DNA of 64,000 nucleotides from assembly GCF_001685485.1 (NCBI RefSeq), contig NZ_BDEL01000001.1, positions 2,167,501-2,231,500 on the forward strand, in the 5' to 3' direction. Shown in pieces: positions 27,551-35,302 of the stretch. The number at the start of each line of letters is the position of its first letter. Position 1 is the first letter of the stretch. A program made the translations under genes and the position numbers. The notes under the pieces are model-generated. The model was not told the origin of the DNA. It saw only the letters and a program-made list of their open reading frames with translations, and ran no database searches. This stretch comes from Formosa haliotis (GTDB taxonomy: Bacteria; Bacteroidota; Bacteroidia; Flavobacteriales; Flavobacteriaceae).

Positions 27551-27700
27551 ATGAAATCCCTAAAAATTACTGTAATTGCCCTTGTTTTATTCGGATCTTT
27601 AACTGCATGTGTAAACGAAGAATTAGACGACGATGTACTAGTTGCACCGGACGATGTTGAAGCTACTGTTTTCACCGGTGGAGGTGTTGATGAAAGGTAA
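27551..27700 (+). CDS. 49-residue lipoprotein upstream of a two-component system
   Basis: A short frame encodes MKSLKITVIALVLFGSLTAC, with the lipid Cys at residue 20, then VNEELDDDVLV and a short tail ending TGGGVDER. The signal peptide is typical and the acidic stretch after the Cys resembles a surface-export signal, so a 29-residue lipidated peptide would remain. It is preceded by a long leader with a palindrome and followed by a strong terminator, which supports a real transcript. It lies 108 bases upstream of a sensor kinase gene. I infer a possible signal or ligand role, without direct evidence. Confidence 0.72.
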   Translation: MKSLKITVIALVLFGSLTACVNEELDDDVLVAPDDVEATVFTGGGVDER

Positions 27701-27722
27701 CACATAATTAAAAATAGTGTTT

Positions 27723-27755
27723 AAGCCCATATCTAGTAAGATATGGGCTTTTCTT
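27723..27755 (+). terminator. Terminator after the small lipoprotein gene
   Basis: AAGCCCATATCT and AGATATGGGCTT form a perfect 12-base stem with a four-base loop, followed by TTCTT. It separates the lipoprotein transcript from the histidine kinase operon. Confidence 0.9.
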
Positions 27756-27780
27756 ATTTATTTAATTGAAAAATTATAAA

Positions 27781-27788
27781 TACATTTG
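27781..27788 (+). promoter_or_regulatory. -7 promoter element for the histidine kinase operon
   Basis: TACATTTG fits TAnnTTTG and lies 21 bases before the TTG start of the kinase. Transcription would begin about 14 bases before the start codon, so no earlier start codon is possible. Confidence 0.6.
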
Positions 27789-27808
27789 AGATTACTAAGA
27801 TTAGGCAC

Positions 27809-29824
27809 TTGAATTATTTTCATAAATTTTTATTAGTTTTTATTAGCTGTTTTAGCTTGCAATTATCTGCACAGGGTAATTCTATAGATTTTATTCACAA
27901 ACTCTTAGATAAAGCTTCCAACAGTCAAATTTATAATTATAATGATCGTATTGCATTCATTCAAAAAGCCCAAGAGTTGGCTCAAGAATTTAAAATTGAT
28001 TCTTTAGTTTTAAAAAGTAACTTACAAAAAGAAGCTTTATATGAAGAGTTCAGTTTGGATGATTTATTTTTAAAAACGAATCAGTCAAACCTTGAATTTG
28101 CAGAACATAATGGTGATTCTATTAGTCTTGCTAAAGTTTACGAAAACCGAGGTAATTATTATTACAAACGGTCTACTGATAGTGCCTACTACTATTATCA
28201 TAAAGCAGAAAAAATATATCGTGCTATTCAAGATTCTTTTAATACAGCATCAGCTCTTCTTAACATCGCTCTAATCCAAAAAAACGAAAAGGATTTTATA
28301 GGGAGTGAAGTCACATCGTTTGAGGGAGTAAAACTCTTAGATTCCCTGCCTTCCTTAGATAAAATTAACCAAAAAAAAGCATACTTATATAATAATTTGG
28401 GTCTAGTGTACGACCAGTTAGACCAATACGAAGATGCTATTAATTACCATAATAAAGCATTAAGCCTAAAACGAAATTTAAAAGGAAAAAATCTACAAAC
28501 TATAGACAATTCGGTTAATAATTTAGCTCTAGCTTATAAGAATTCTGGGAAATATGAAATTGCCTTAAAATACTATAACGACATCTTAAATAATTCAAAA
28601 CTAATTGAAGACCGACCTGATTTTTATGCTTTGGTATTAGATAATTACGCACACACCCTATATTTAACCAAGGACAAAACCCAGCTCCCAAACCTCTATT
28701 TAAAAGCCTTAAACATTTGTGATAGTATTGGTGCAACCTATAATTCCATCATAATAAATCAGCATTTATCTGAATTTTATTACGATAAAAAACAAACAGA
28801 TTCGGCTAAGTATTACGCCTATGCTGCTTACGATATTTCTAAAGCGTATCATAACGACGATTTACTAAAATCACTATTATTGCTCTCTAAAATTGAAAGC
28901 GATAGCGAAGCGGTAACCCATTACAAATCGTATATCCAACTTAACGATAGCCTTCAAAAAAGTGAACGTGCCGTAAGAAACAAATTTGCCAGAATTAGAT
29001 ATGAAACCAAGGAAATTGAATTAAAAAATCAACAAATTTCTAAAGAGCGCTTGCTGTTTATGTTACTTTCGTTAGGATTACTACTTACTTCCTTCTTGGT
29101 ATTCATTATCGTATCTCAACGCAATAAAAACAAATCCCTTCAATTTAAACAGCAGCAACAACAAACCAACGAGGAGATTTATAACCTCATGCTTTCTCAA
29201 CAAGATAAAATTGATGAAGCACGAACCTTAGAGAAGCGACGTATTTCGGAAGAACTACACGACGGTATTCTAGGGCGATTGTTTGGCACACGTCTAAGTT
29301 TAGATAGTTTAAATGCCAGCACGAGAGAAGAAGATATAGCAACTCGAAGTAATTATCTTGACGAATTAAAGGCTATAGAATTTGAGGTACGCAAGGTTTC
29401 TCACGATTTAAATGTAGACTTTGTATCGCACTCCGGTTATATAGACATCATAAAAACGCTATTAGACAAACAAACTTTGGCTTATAATTTAAAATGTCAT
29501 TTAAAACACGACGACACGATTAATTGGGATGCGGTTTCAAATAAAATAAAAATCCATTTTTATAGAATTATTCAAGAGGCGCTTCAAAACACCTATAAAC
29601 ATGCCGAAGCAGACGAGATTTATATCGAATTCTACACCAAAGAAAACGACATTTGTTTAGACATCGTAGATAATGGTGTAGGCTTTAATTTCACCAAATC
29701 TAAAAAAGGCATAGGTTTAAAAAACATGACCTCGAGAGTGAAAGAAATTAACGGGTTATTGGTTATTAATTCGGATAAAAATCAAGGCACCAAAATTACG
29801 ATTAGCACACCTATATATAATTAA
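27809..29824 (+). CDS. TPR-containing sensor histidine kinase (HisKA_3 type), TTG start
   Basis: The 671-residue protein starts with a signal peptide (NYFHKFLLVFISCFSLQLSAQ), which needs the TTG at 27809; an in-frame stop lies 11 codons upstream and there is no suitable ATG. Residues about 25-385 are periplasmic TPR repeats (for example NNLGLVYDQLDQYEDAINYH). One membrane helix spans 415-436. The kinase core has RRISEELHDG with the phosphoacceptor H484, then the HATPase_c motifs QEALQNTYKHA, DNGVGF and GIGLKNM. It is followed 11 bases later by its response regulator. The ligand is unknown; the neighbouring small lipoprotein is a candidate partner. Confidence 0.9.
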   Translation: MNYFHKFLLVFISCFSLQLSAQGNSIDFIHKLLDKASNSQIYNYNDRIAFIQKAQELAQEFKIDSLVLKSNLQKEALYEEFSLDDLFLKTNQSNLEFAEHNGDSISLAKVYENRGNYYYKRSTDSAYYYYHKAEKIYRAIQDSFNTASALLNIALIQKNEKDFIGSEVTSFEGVKLLDSLPSLDKINQKKAYLYNNLGLVYDQLDQYEDAINYHNKALSLKRNLKGKNLQTIDNSVNNLALAYKNSGKYEIALKYYNDILNNSKLIEDRPDFYALVLDNYAHTLYLTKDKTQLPNLYLKALNICDSIGATYNSIIINQHLSEFYYDKKQTDSAKYYAYAAYDISKAYHNDDLLKSLLLLSKIESDSEAVTHYKSYIQLNDSLQKSERAVRNKFARIRYETKEIELKNQQISKERLLFMLLSLGLLLTSFLVFIIVSQRNKNKSLQFKQQQQQTNEEIYNLMLSQQDKIDEARTLEKRRISEELHDGILGRLFGTRLSLDSLNASTREEDIATRSNYLDELKAIEFEVRKVSHDLNVDFVSHSGYIDIIKTLLDKQTLAYNLKCHLKHDDTINWDAVSNKIKIHFYRIIQEALQNTYKHAEADEIYIEFYTKENDICLDIVDNGVGFNFTKSKKGIGLKNMTSRVKEINGLLVINSDKNQGTKITISTPIYN

Positions 29825-29835
29825 AAAGAACTACC

Positions 29836-30510
29836 ATGAAAGAGACGATTAGAATTTTAATGACAGATGATCATCCTATGATTTTAGAAGGGTATCAAAA
29901 CACATTATTATCGACTAAGAAACCTCAGCAAGAATTGCATATCGACACGGCAAACAATTGCGACCAGTCTGTTGAAGCCATGTACAAAAGTATACATACC
30001 GAACAACCTTACGATGTGCTTTTTATAGATATTAAAATGCCCCCATCAGAAGATGGGAAATATACCAGCGGTGAAGATTTAGCTAGATTAGCACGTAAAA
30101 TATTACCCAAGGCAAAAATTGTTATCCTTACCATGTTTAACGAAACTTACCGTATACATAATATAGTAGAAGAATTTAAACCCGAAGGTTTTCTTATTAA
30201 AAGCGATTTAACGTCTCGTGAATTAGCAAGTGCTTTCCAAGCCATATTACATCATCCTCCGTTTTACAGCGGAAGTGTAAACAGGTATTTAAAACAAACC
30301 ATTATTAGTGATATTTATTTAGACGATAAAAATCGTAGAATTCTCTATTTACTCTCACAAGGTATAAAAACAAAAAACTTAGCAGAACATGTCGATCTAT
30401 CTTTAAGTGGTGTTGAAAAACGAAAAAAACAACTAAAAATGTTATTCGCCATTGAAGACGGACAAGATGAAACCTTAATTGAAGAAGCAAGAAAACTAGG
30501 ATTCATTTAG
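29836..30510 (+). CDS. Response regulator with C-terminal helix-turn-helix
   Basis: The 224-residue protein has a receiver domain with acidic DD (11-12), phosphoacceptor D65 (VLFIDIKMP) and K122 (GFLIKSD). A C-terminal region (about 155-205, RRILYLLSQGIKTKNLAEHVDLSLSGVEKRKKQL in outline) is a NarL/LuxR-like DNA-binding domain, although the usual E-I-A-x-x-L-x-x-S pattern is altered. It is cotranscribed with the upstream TPR kinase. Palindromes with a GGTTTT(T)ACC core before the small lipoprotein and after this gene are candidate binding sites. Confidence 0.9.
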   Translation: MKETIRILMTDDHPMILEGYQNTLLSTKKPQQELHIDTANNCDQSVEAMYKSIHTEQPYDVLFIDIKMPPSEDGKYTSGEDLARLARKILPKAKIVILTMFNETYRIHNIVEEFKPEGFLIKSDLTSRELASAFQAILHHPPFYSGSVNRYLKQTIISDIYLDDKNRRILYLLSQGIKTKNLAEHVDLSLSGVEKRKKQLKMLFAIEDGQDETLIEEARKLGFI

Positions 30511-30557
30511 TGAATTCCCTAAAAAAAGTTGAAAAAACTCCAAAAAAATGAGAAAAG

Positions 30558-30572
30558 TACGGTTTTACCGTA
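30558..30572. promoter_or_regulatory. Palindrome with GGTTTTACC core, candidate operator
   Basis: TACGGTTTTACCGTA is a six-base inverted repeat with a three-base centre. It lies 22 bases upstream of a -7 element at 30595. The palindrome upstream of the small lipoprotein (27351-27368) has a closely similar core. A shared regulator, perhaps the neighbouring response regulator, is an inference. Confidence 0.45.
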
Positions 30573-30594
30573 AGTAAAATATATTTATACCTAT

Positions 30595-30712
30595 TATCTT
30601 TGTAACAGTATCAACTACTACATAATTAATTAATCCCTCAAGTAATTAATTGTTTGATAATAGCAAATTACAACTAAGCCTTATAGATCCCCTCTATAAG
30701 GTTTTCTTTTTT
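30595..30712 (+). ncRNA. Candidate small RNA with own promoter and terminator
   Basis: A -7 element TATCTTTG at 30595-30602 is followed about 75 bases later by a strong terminator hairpin, CCTTATAGA with TCTATAAGG (30679-30701), and a T-rich tail to 30712. The segment between has no ATG. A transcript of about 100 bases starting near 30609 is predicted. It shares the tract CCCTCAAG with the leader of the lipoprotein gene at 27551. It could also be the remnant of a lost gene copy. Only sequence features support it. Confidence 0.4.
30679..30712 (+). terminator. Terminator downstream of the response regulator region
   Basis: CCTTATAGA pairs with TCTATAAGG around a five-base loop, and a TTTTCTTTTTT tail follows. 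It ends next to the stop of the convergent DUF456 gene. Confidence 0.85.
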
Positions 30713-31220
30713 AAAACGGATTGAAGCCTTCTTTATACTTCCAAAACAACCGAATAAAAAGTCCAAAATACACCATAGCAACTATAAACTTTAATAAGGT
30801 CCCTGTAAGAAAGCCTAAAAACGATCCAAAAGCTGCTTTAGCCGCTGTTTTATGATTGGCCTTATAAATCATTTCTCCTACAAATGCCCCTATAAATGGC
30901 CAAACAATGATTCCTATAAATCCTAGTATAGGAAACAGAATAGACACCACTAACCCGACCGTGGTTCCTATAACTCCAGATCTGGTTCCTCCAAATTTCT
31001 TCGTTCCCATTACAGGTATTGCATAATCCAAAAGCACAATACCTATAGCAATAACAAGTGTAATACCTAAAACGGTCCAGTTATTAGGTATGGTCTTGGT
31101 TAAATATAATAACAACAACCCTAACCAACTTATTGGTGGCCCTGGTAAAACAGGTAAAAAACTACCTAGTATGCCAACTATCATACATATAAAACCCAGA
31201 ATAATTAATGCTATATCCAT
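30711..31220 (-). CDS. DUF456 family membrane protein
   Basis: The 169-residue protein has about four to five hydrophobic helices and the DUF456 features GSFLPVLPGPPISWLGLLLL near the N terminus, a central KKFGGTRSGVIGTTVGLVVS, and a C-terminal AFGSFLGFLTGTLLKF. The family is widespread in the inner membrane and has no defined role. It is divergent from the BlaI gene, and the three BlaI-type operator dyads lie in the shared upstream region, so it might come under the same control. Confidence 0.87.
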   Translation of the reverse strand: MDIALIILGFICMIVGILGSFLPVLPGPPISWLGLLLLYLTKTIPNNWTVLGITLVIAIGIVLLDYAIPVMGTKKFGGTRSGVIGTTVGLVVSILFPILGFIGIIVWPFIGAFVGEMIYKANHKTAAKAAFGSFLGFLTGTLLKFIVAMVYFGLFIRLFWKYKEGFNPF

Positions 31221-31273
31221 AGTTTAAATTTAAGTGAATAGCGAAGTTACATATTTTATTTTCAGTTTTTACG

Positions 31274-31340
31274 ACTAAAAAATTAGTTTAAACTAAAAAT
31301 TTAGTTATATTTGAATTAAGATAAAACTAAAAACTTAGTT
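31274..31340 (+). promoter_or_regulatory. Three BlaI-type operator dyads around a promoter
   Basis: Three inverted repeats with the same half-site lie in 67 bases: ACTAA-N4-TTAGT at 31274-31287, AACTAA-N4-TTAGTT at 31291-31306 and AACTAA-N4-TTAGTT at 31325-31340. The -7 element TATATTTG (31306-31313) is just after the second dyad, and the third ends two bases before the BlaI start codon at 31343. The arrangement fits repression by the BlaI protein of its own operon, with sites upstream of, at and downstream of the promoter. Confidence 0.82.
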
Positions 31341-31342
31341 GA

Positions 31343-31702
31343 ATGAAATCATTAACAAAAGCAGAAGAAGAAATCATGCAAGTACTTTGGCAACTAGAAC
31401 ACGCCAATGTAAAAGCCATTATAGAAGAATTACCAGACCCAAAACCAGCCTATAATACGGTATCTACTATTGTTAGAATATTAGAGAGTAAAGGCTTTGT
31501 AGATTATGAGAAACAAGGAAAAGGTCACTTTTATTTTCCTTTAATCTCAAAACAAGATTATAGCAACCAGTCCTTAAACACTTTGGTTGATAATTATTTT
31601 CAAGGTTCCTTTAAAAGTTTAGTATCCTTTTTTGTTAAAAAGAATGATATGAGCTTAAAAGAATTAGAAGCTGTAATGAAGGAAATCGAAAAAAACAAGT
31701 AA
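31343..31702 (+). CDS. BlaI/MecI/CopY family transcriptional repressor
   Basis: The 119-residue protein is a winged-helix repressor: KAEEEIMQVLWQLEHANVK opens the DNA-binding domain, and PAYNTVSTIVRILESKGFV is the recognition helix and wing region of the BlaI family, followed by a C-terminal dimerisation helix. In known systems BlaI is inactivated when a BlaR1 membrane metalloprotease senses a signal. Here the gene is directly followed (2 bases) by a BlaR1-like gene and preceded by three dyads that fit its family. It very probably represses its own operon. Confidence 0.93.
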   Translation: MKSLTKAEEEIMQVLWQLEHANVKAIIEELPDPKPAYNTVSTIVRILESKGFVDYEKQGKGHFYFPLISKQDYSNQSLNTLVDNYFQGSFKSLVSFFVKKNDMSLKELEAVMKEIEKNK

Positions 31703-32522
31703 TTATGCTACACTATATTTTACAAACCATAGCGTTCCAGTTTTTCTTTTTATTGGTTTTCGATTTATTTTTAAAACGCGAAACCTTCTTTAATTGGAAC
31801 CGATTTTACTTGTTGTTCACCCCTATCGCTTCATTAATTTTACCCGTAATTAAGATAAATTCTTTTAAACAACTAGTTCCTCCATCGTATGTTATCCAAT
31901 TGCCCGAAGTTATTTTAAATCCCGATGCAAATACCTTACAAACGCAATTATTGCCCACTGTTTATCTTAAAAACAGCACTTCGTTTTGGTCCTGGGAAAC
32001 TATACTTTATTTAGGTATTGTTATGGCGGCAATCATCTTTTTGGTTAAAATATTAAGACTTATAAAAACCATTGTAAACGGCAATAAAAATAAAGAGCAC
32101 GGACTCACCCTTGTAACGATTAAAAACAGTACAGCCGCGTTTTCATTCTTTAATTATGTGTTTTTAGGAGACTGCATTCCAAAAGACACTTATGCTACAA
32201 TTTTATCTCACGAAAGTGTACATATAAAACAAAAACACAGCTTCGATTTACTGTTTTTCGAACTACTTCGAATCGTGTTTTGGTTTAATCCGTTAGTGTA
32301 TATGTACCAAAACCGTATGGTAACGCTTCACGAATATATTGCCGATGCTTTGGTGGTAAAACATCAAGATAAAACAACTTATTACGAAAACTTATTAAGT
32401 CAGGTTTTCGAAGTCAATGCTATTTCATTCATCAATCCATTTTTTAAACAATCATTAATCAAAAAACGAATCATTATGTTAACAAAATCGAAATCAAAAC
32501 AAATTCATTTATTAAAGTATGC
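31693..32522 (+). repeat. Long direct repeat, copy 1 (BlaR1-like membrane and protease part)
   Basis: About 830 bases from 12 bases before the start of the first BlaR1-like gene to its codon 272 recur at an offset of 1439 bases with only scattered, mostly silent differences. Homology ends sharply at the codons for HLLKYAL. It is a recent tandem duplication or a product of gene conversion. Confidence 0.92.
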
Positions 32523-33111
32523 TTTAATTATTCCTTTAATTACAATAATGCTCTTTTACACCTCTAACACAGGGTATTCACAAACTATAGAATCAGCGCC
32601 TGCAGAACCTCAAAATCTAACAGAGAAGGAAGTCATTTTAAATTCGGAAGCAACAAAAATACATGTTTCAGGAACAACTGAAAATTCAGTAAAAACGATT
32701 GTTGCTGTTAATACAAAGCCCCAAGTAGATCAAATAGAACAAAATGATTTAGTTGAGGTTCCTTTTAGTGTCGTAGACAAAATTCCGTCATATCCTGAAT
32801 GCGAAGACCTAGAAAGAGAAGAGCAGATGAAATGTGTGTCTAACAAAATATCAAGTTTTGTTACTCAAAACTTCGACACCAATTTGGCTAAGAAAGAAGG
32901 ATTAACGGGACTTCAACGAGTTAACGTCATATTTAAAATTGATAAAAAAGGTAATATTACAAGTATTGCAACACGATCAAAATCAGAAACATTAGAGCAT
33001 GAAGCTAAACGTGTTATAGCAATGATACCAAACATGATACCAGGTGAACAAAAAGGAAAAAAAGTAGTTGTCCCTTATTCACTACCCATAATATTTAGTG
33101 TTTCAAAATAA
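31705..33111 (+). CDS. BlaR1-like M56 membrane metalloprotease sensor with TonB-C-like domain (copy 1)
   Basis: The 468-residue protein has helices near 5-22, 35-50 and 98-118, then a cytoplasmic M56 protease domain with the zinc motif HESVH (H169, E170, H173) and LHEYIADA (E210). A fourth helix is near 270-287. The periplasmic part ends in a domain of about 115 residues (about 350-468) that begins EVPFSVVDKIP and ends VVVPYSLPIIFSV. It resembles the TonB C-terminal domain but carries a conserved YPECE..MKCV Cys pair. It replaces the penicillin-sensing domain of BlaR1, so the signal is probably something other than a beta-lactam. Confidence 0.88.
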   Translation: MLHYILQTIAFQFFFLLVFDLFLKRETFFNWNRFYLLFTPIASLILPVIKINSFKQLVPPSYVIQLPEVILNPDANTLQTQLLPTVYLKNSTSFWSWETILYLGIVMAAIIFLVKILRLIKTIVNGNKNKEHGLTLVTIKNSTAAFSFFNYVFLGDCIPKDTYATILSHESVHIKQKHSFDLLFFELLRIVFWFNPLVYMYQNRMVTLHEYIADALVVKHQDKTTYYENLLSQVFEVNAISFINPFFKQSLIKKRIIMLTKSKSKQIHLLKYALIIPLITIMLFYTSNTGYSQTIESAPAEPQNLTEKEVILNSEATKIHVSGTTENSVKTIVAVNTKPQVDQIEQNDLVEVPFSVVDKIPSYPECEDLEREEQMKCVSNKISSFVTQNFDTNLAKKEGLTGLQRVNVIFKIDKKGNITSIATRSKSETLEHEAKRVIAMIPNMIPGEQKGKKVVVPYSLPIIFSVSK

Positions 33112-33131
33112 CAATTTGAATATTAACCGTA

Positions 33132-33961
33132 AAACAAGTAATTATGTTACACTACATTTTACAAACCATAGCGTTCCAGTTGTTCTTTTTATTGGTTTTC
33201 GATTTATTTTTAAAACGCGAAACCTTCTTTAATTGGAACCGATTTTACTTGTTATTTACCCCTATCGCTTCATTAATTCTGCCTGTAATTAAGATAAATT
33301 CTTTTAAACAACTGGTCCCAGAATCGTATGTCATTCAATTGCCCGAAGTTATCTTAAATCCCGATGCAAATACCTTACAAACGCAATTATTGCCAACTGT
33401 TTATCTTAAAAACAGCACTTCGTTTTGGTCCTGGGAAACTATACTTTATTTAGGTATTGTTATGGCGGCAATCATCTTTTTGATAAAAATATCCAGACTT
33501 ATAAAAACCATTATAAACGGCAATAAAAATAAAGAGCACGGACTCACCCTTGTAACGATTAAAAACAGTACAGCCGCGTTTTCATTCTTTAATTATGTGT
33601 TTTTAGGAGACTGCATTCCAAAAGACACTTATGCTACAATTTTATCTCACGAGAGTGTTCATATAAAACAAAAACACAGCTTCGATTTACTGTTTTTCGA
33701 ACTACTTCGAATCTTGTTTTGGTTTAATCCGTTAGTGTATATGTACCAAAACCGCATGGTAACGCTTCACGAATATATCGCCGATGCATTGGTGGTAAAA
33801 CATCAAGATAAAACAACTTATTACGAAAACTTATTAAGTCAGGTTTTCGAAGTCAATGCTATTTCATTCATCAATCCATTTTTTAAACAATCATTAATCA
33901 AAAAACGAATCATTATGTTAACAAAATCAAAATCAAAACAAATTCATTTATTAAAGTATGC
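33132..33961 (+). repeat. Long direct repeat, copy 2
   Basis: This is the second copy of the 830-base repeat at 31693-32522, covering the membrane and protease part of the second BlaR1-like gene. The sequences that follow the two copies are only distantly related. Confidence 0.92.
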
Positions 33962-34598
33962 GCTATTAATTCCTATGGTGTCTAGCATGTTATTGTATAC
34001 ATCTTGTAACAACGATAGTGCTATTTCAGAAACGTCAATAGAAAACAATGCAGACCGCACAGATGTTTTACAAAATATTGAAATCTTAAAAGAATCTATC
34101 GAAGCAAAAGGTGAAGTTTCTAAAGAAGAACAAGAGGCCATAATATCTATACTAGCCACAAGTTATTCTTTAAGCAACCCTGAACAAAAAAAAGCAACAA
34201 GCACGGAATCAGATTTAGAAGGGGAAATTAGAAACGACGTAGAAGTGCCGTATAGCGTTGTTGAACAACCACCTGTATTTCCAGGTTGCGAAAATTTAAC
34301 TAGCGATGAACAACGAAAATGTATGGCTACTAAAATCTCTCAATTTGTCGGAAAGAATTACAATACTAATTTAGCAACAGAAATAGGAGCTACAGGCAGA
34401 CAACGTATTATTGTAATGTTTAAAATTGATAATCAAGGAAATATTATAGGCGCAAAAGCAAGAGCCTCTGAAGAGCCTTTAGCCAGAGAAGCTGAACGAG
34501 TAGTAAATTTGCTACCCAAAATGATACCAGGAAAACAAAAAGGAAAAGACGTAACTGTAGCCTACTCCTTACCAATTGTATTTCAGATCGCAGAATAA
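33144..34598 (+). CDS. BlaR1-like M56 membrane metalloprotease sensor with TonB-C-like domain (copy 2)
   Basis: The 484-residue protein matches copy 1 nearly residue for residue over the first 272 positions, including HESVH and LHEYIADA. Beyond the last membrane helix it differs: the segment has LLYTSCNNDSAISETS, then an acidic linker, then a TonB-C-like domain (about 365-484) starting EVPYSVVEQPPVFPGCE. The domain keeps the Cys pair and the ending VAYSLPIVFQI. The gene begins 32 bases after copy 1 ends and is followed by a strong terminator. Equal protease parts with different outer domains suggest two inputs to one BlaI repressor. Confidence 0.88.
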   Translation: MLHYILQTIAFQLFFLLVFDLFLKRETFFNWNRFYLLFTPIASLILPVIKINSFKQLVPESYVIQLPEVILNPDANTLQTQLLPTVYLKNSTSFWSWETILYLGIVMAAIIFLIKISRLIKTIINGNKNKEHGLTLVTIKNSTAAFSFFNYVFLGDCIPKDTYATILSHESVHIKQKHSFDLLFFELLRILFWFNPLVYMYQNRMVTLHEYIADALVVKHQDKTTYYENLLSQVFEVNAISFINPFFKQSLIKKRIIMLTKSKSKQIHLLKYALLIPMVSSMLLYTSCNNDSAISETSIENNADRTDVLQNIEILKESIEAKGEVSKEEQEAIISILATSYSLSNPEQKKATSTESDLEGEIRNDVEVPYSVVEQPPVFPGCENLTSDEQRKCMATKISQFVGKNYNTNLATEIGATGRQRIIVMFKIDNQGNIIGAKARASEEPLAREAERVVNLLPKMIPGKQKGKDVTVAYSLPIVFQIAE

Positions 34599-34614
34599 TA
34601 AAAGTAAAACAGTT

Positions 34615-34644
34615 AAAAAACCGAGGCCTAAGTCTCGGTTTTTT
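34615..34644 (+). terminator. Terminator after the BlaI/BlaR1 operon
   Basis: AAAAAACCGAG and CTCGGTTTTTT form an 11-base stem around an eight-base loop, ending in T residues. It lies 17 bases after the second BlaR1-like stop. Confidence 0.88.
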
Positions 34645-34754
34645 GGTTTTATAAACTTCTAAAAGCAAAAGACTTTAAGCTTTTCGGTTAAGAATTGATT
34701 CGGAAAAAGTGTTAAATACCAAAAATATTGTATTTTCGAGTTTCATCTTAAACT

Positions 34755-35231
34755 ATGAAGCATTTCGTATTTATTCTTGTATTGCTGTTAATCTGTGCGT
34801 GCGACGATTTAAAGGTGAAAAAAACATCTACAGAAGCTATTTTAAATGAAGAATTACAGTCGTTTAAATGGAATGAAGTCGATGAATACCCTACCTTTTC
34901 TTCCTGTGAAACCTCGAATAGCCAACAGGACAGAAAAGTATGTTTTGAACAAACATTAGCTACCGTTATTTTAAATCATTTAGAAGCCGAACGCATCATT
35001 GTAAACCATGATGTATTAGACACTATTAAGATTCAATTTAAAATCTCTGATACTGGAGAACTAAGCTTGCATGATTTTAAAGTCGACTCTACAACCCAAG
35101 CAGAAATTCCAAACATAAAACTTTTAATTACTTCTAGTTTAGATAGTCTTCCCCGAATAGAACCGGCAATAAAGCGTGGACAAAAAGTAAATAGCGAGTT
35201 CACGCTACCTATTATTATTAAAGTAAATTAA
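34755..35231 (+). CDS. Lipoprotein with a diverged TonB-C-like domain
   Basis: The 158-residue protein has a lipoprotein signal with lipid Cys 16 (LLICAC, then DDLK). The mature part (about 40-158) aligns in outline with the outer domains of the two BlaR1-like proteins just upstream: EVDEYPTFSSCE..DRKVCFEQTLATVI, a central IKIQFKISDTGEL and an ending SEFTLPIIIKV. It retains the Cys pair. It lies beyond the BlaR1 operon terminator and so is a separate transcript. A free copy of a sensor domain near its receptor genes could be a partner or a decoy; this is inference. Confidence 0.77.
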   Translation: MKHFVFILVLLLICACDDLKVKKTSTEAILNEELQSFKWNEVDEYPTFSSCETSNSQQDRKVCFEQTLATVILNHLEAERIIVNHDVLDTIKIQFKISDTGELSLHDFKVDSTTQAEIPNIKLLITSSLDSLPRIEPAIKRGQKVNSEFTLPIIIKVN

Positions 35232-35240
35232 ATCTTTTTC

Positions 35241-35288
35241 AGTAGACCTAAAAGTCAGAAACATAGTCATTGGTTCTACTTAAAAAAC
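35241..35288. terminator. Possible bidirectional terminator between convergent genes
   Basis: AGTAGACC (35241-35248) pairs with GGTTCTACT (35272-35280, one bulged base), and runs of A and T flank both sides (CTTTTTC before, TAAAAAA after). The loop is long. It lies between the lipoprotein gene and the convergent glycosyltransferase gene. Confidence 0.4.
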
Positions 35289-35302
35289 AATTAATCCATT
35301 CA

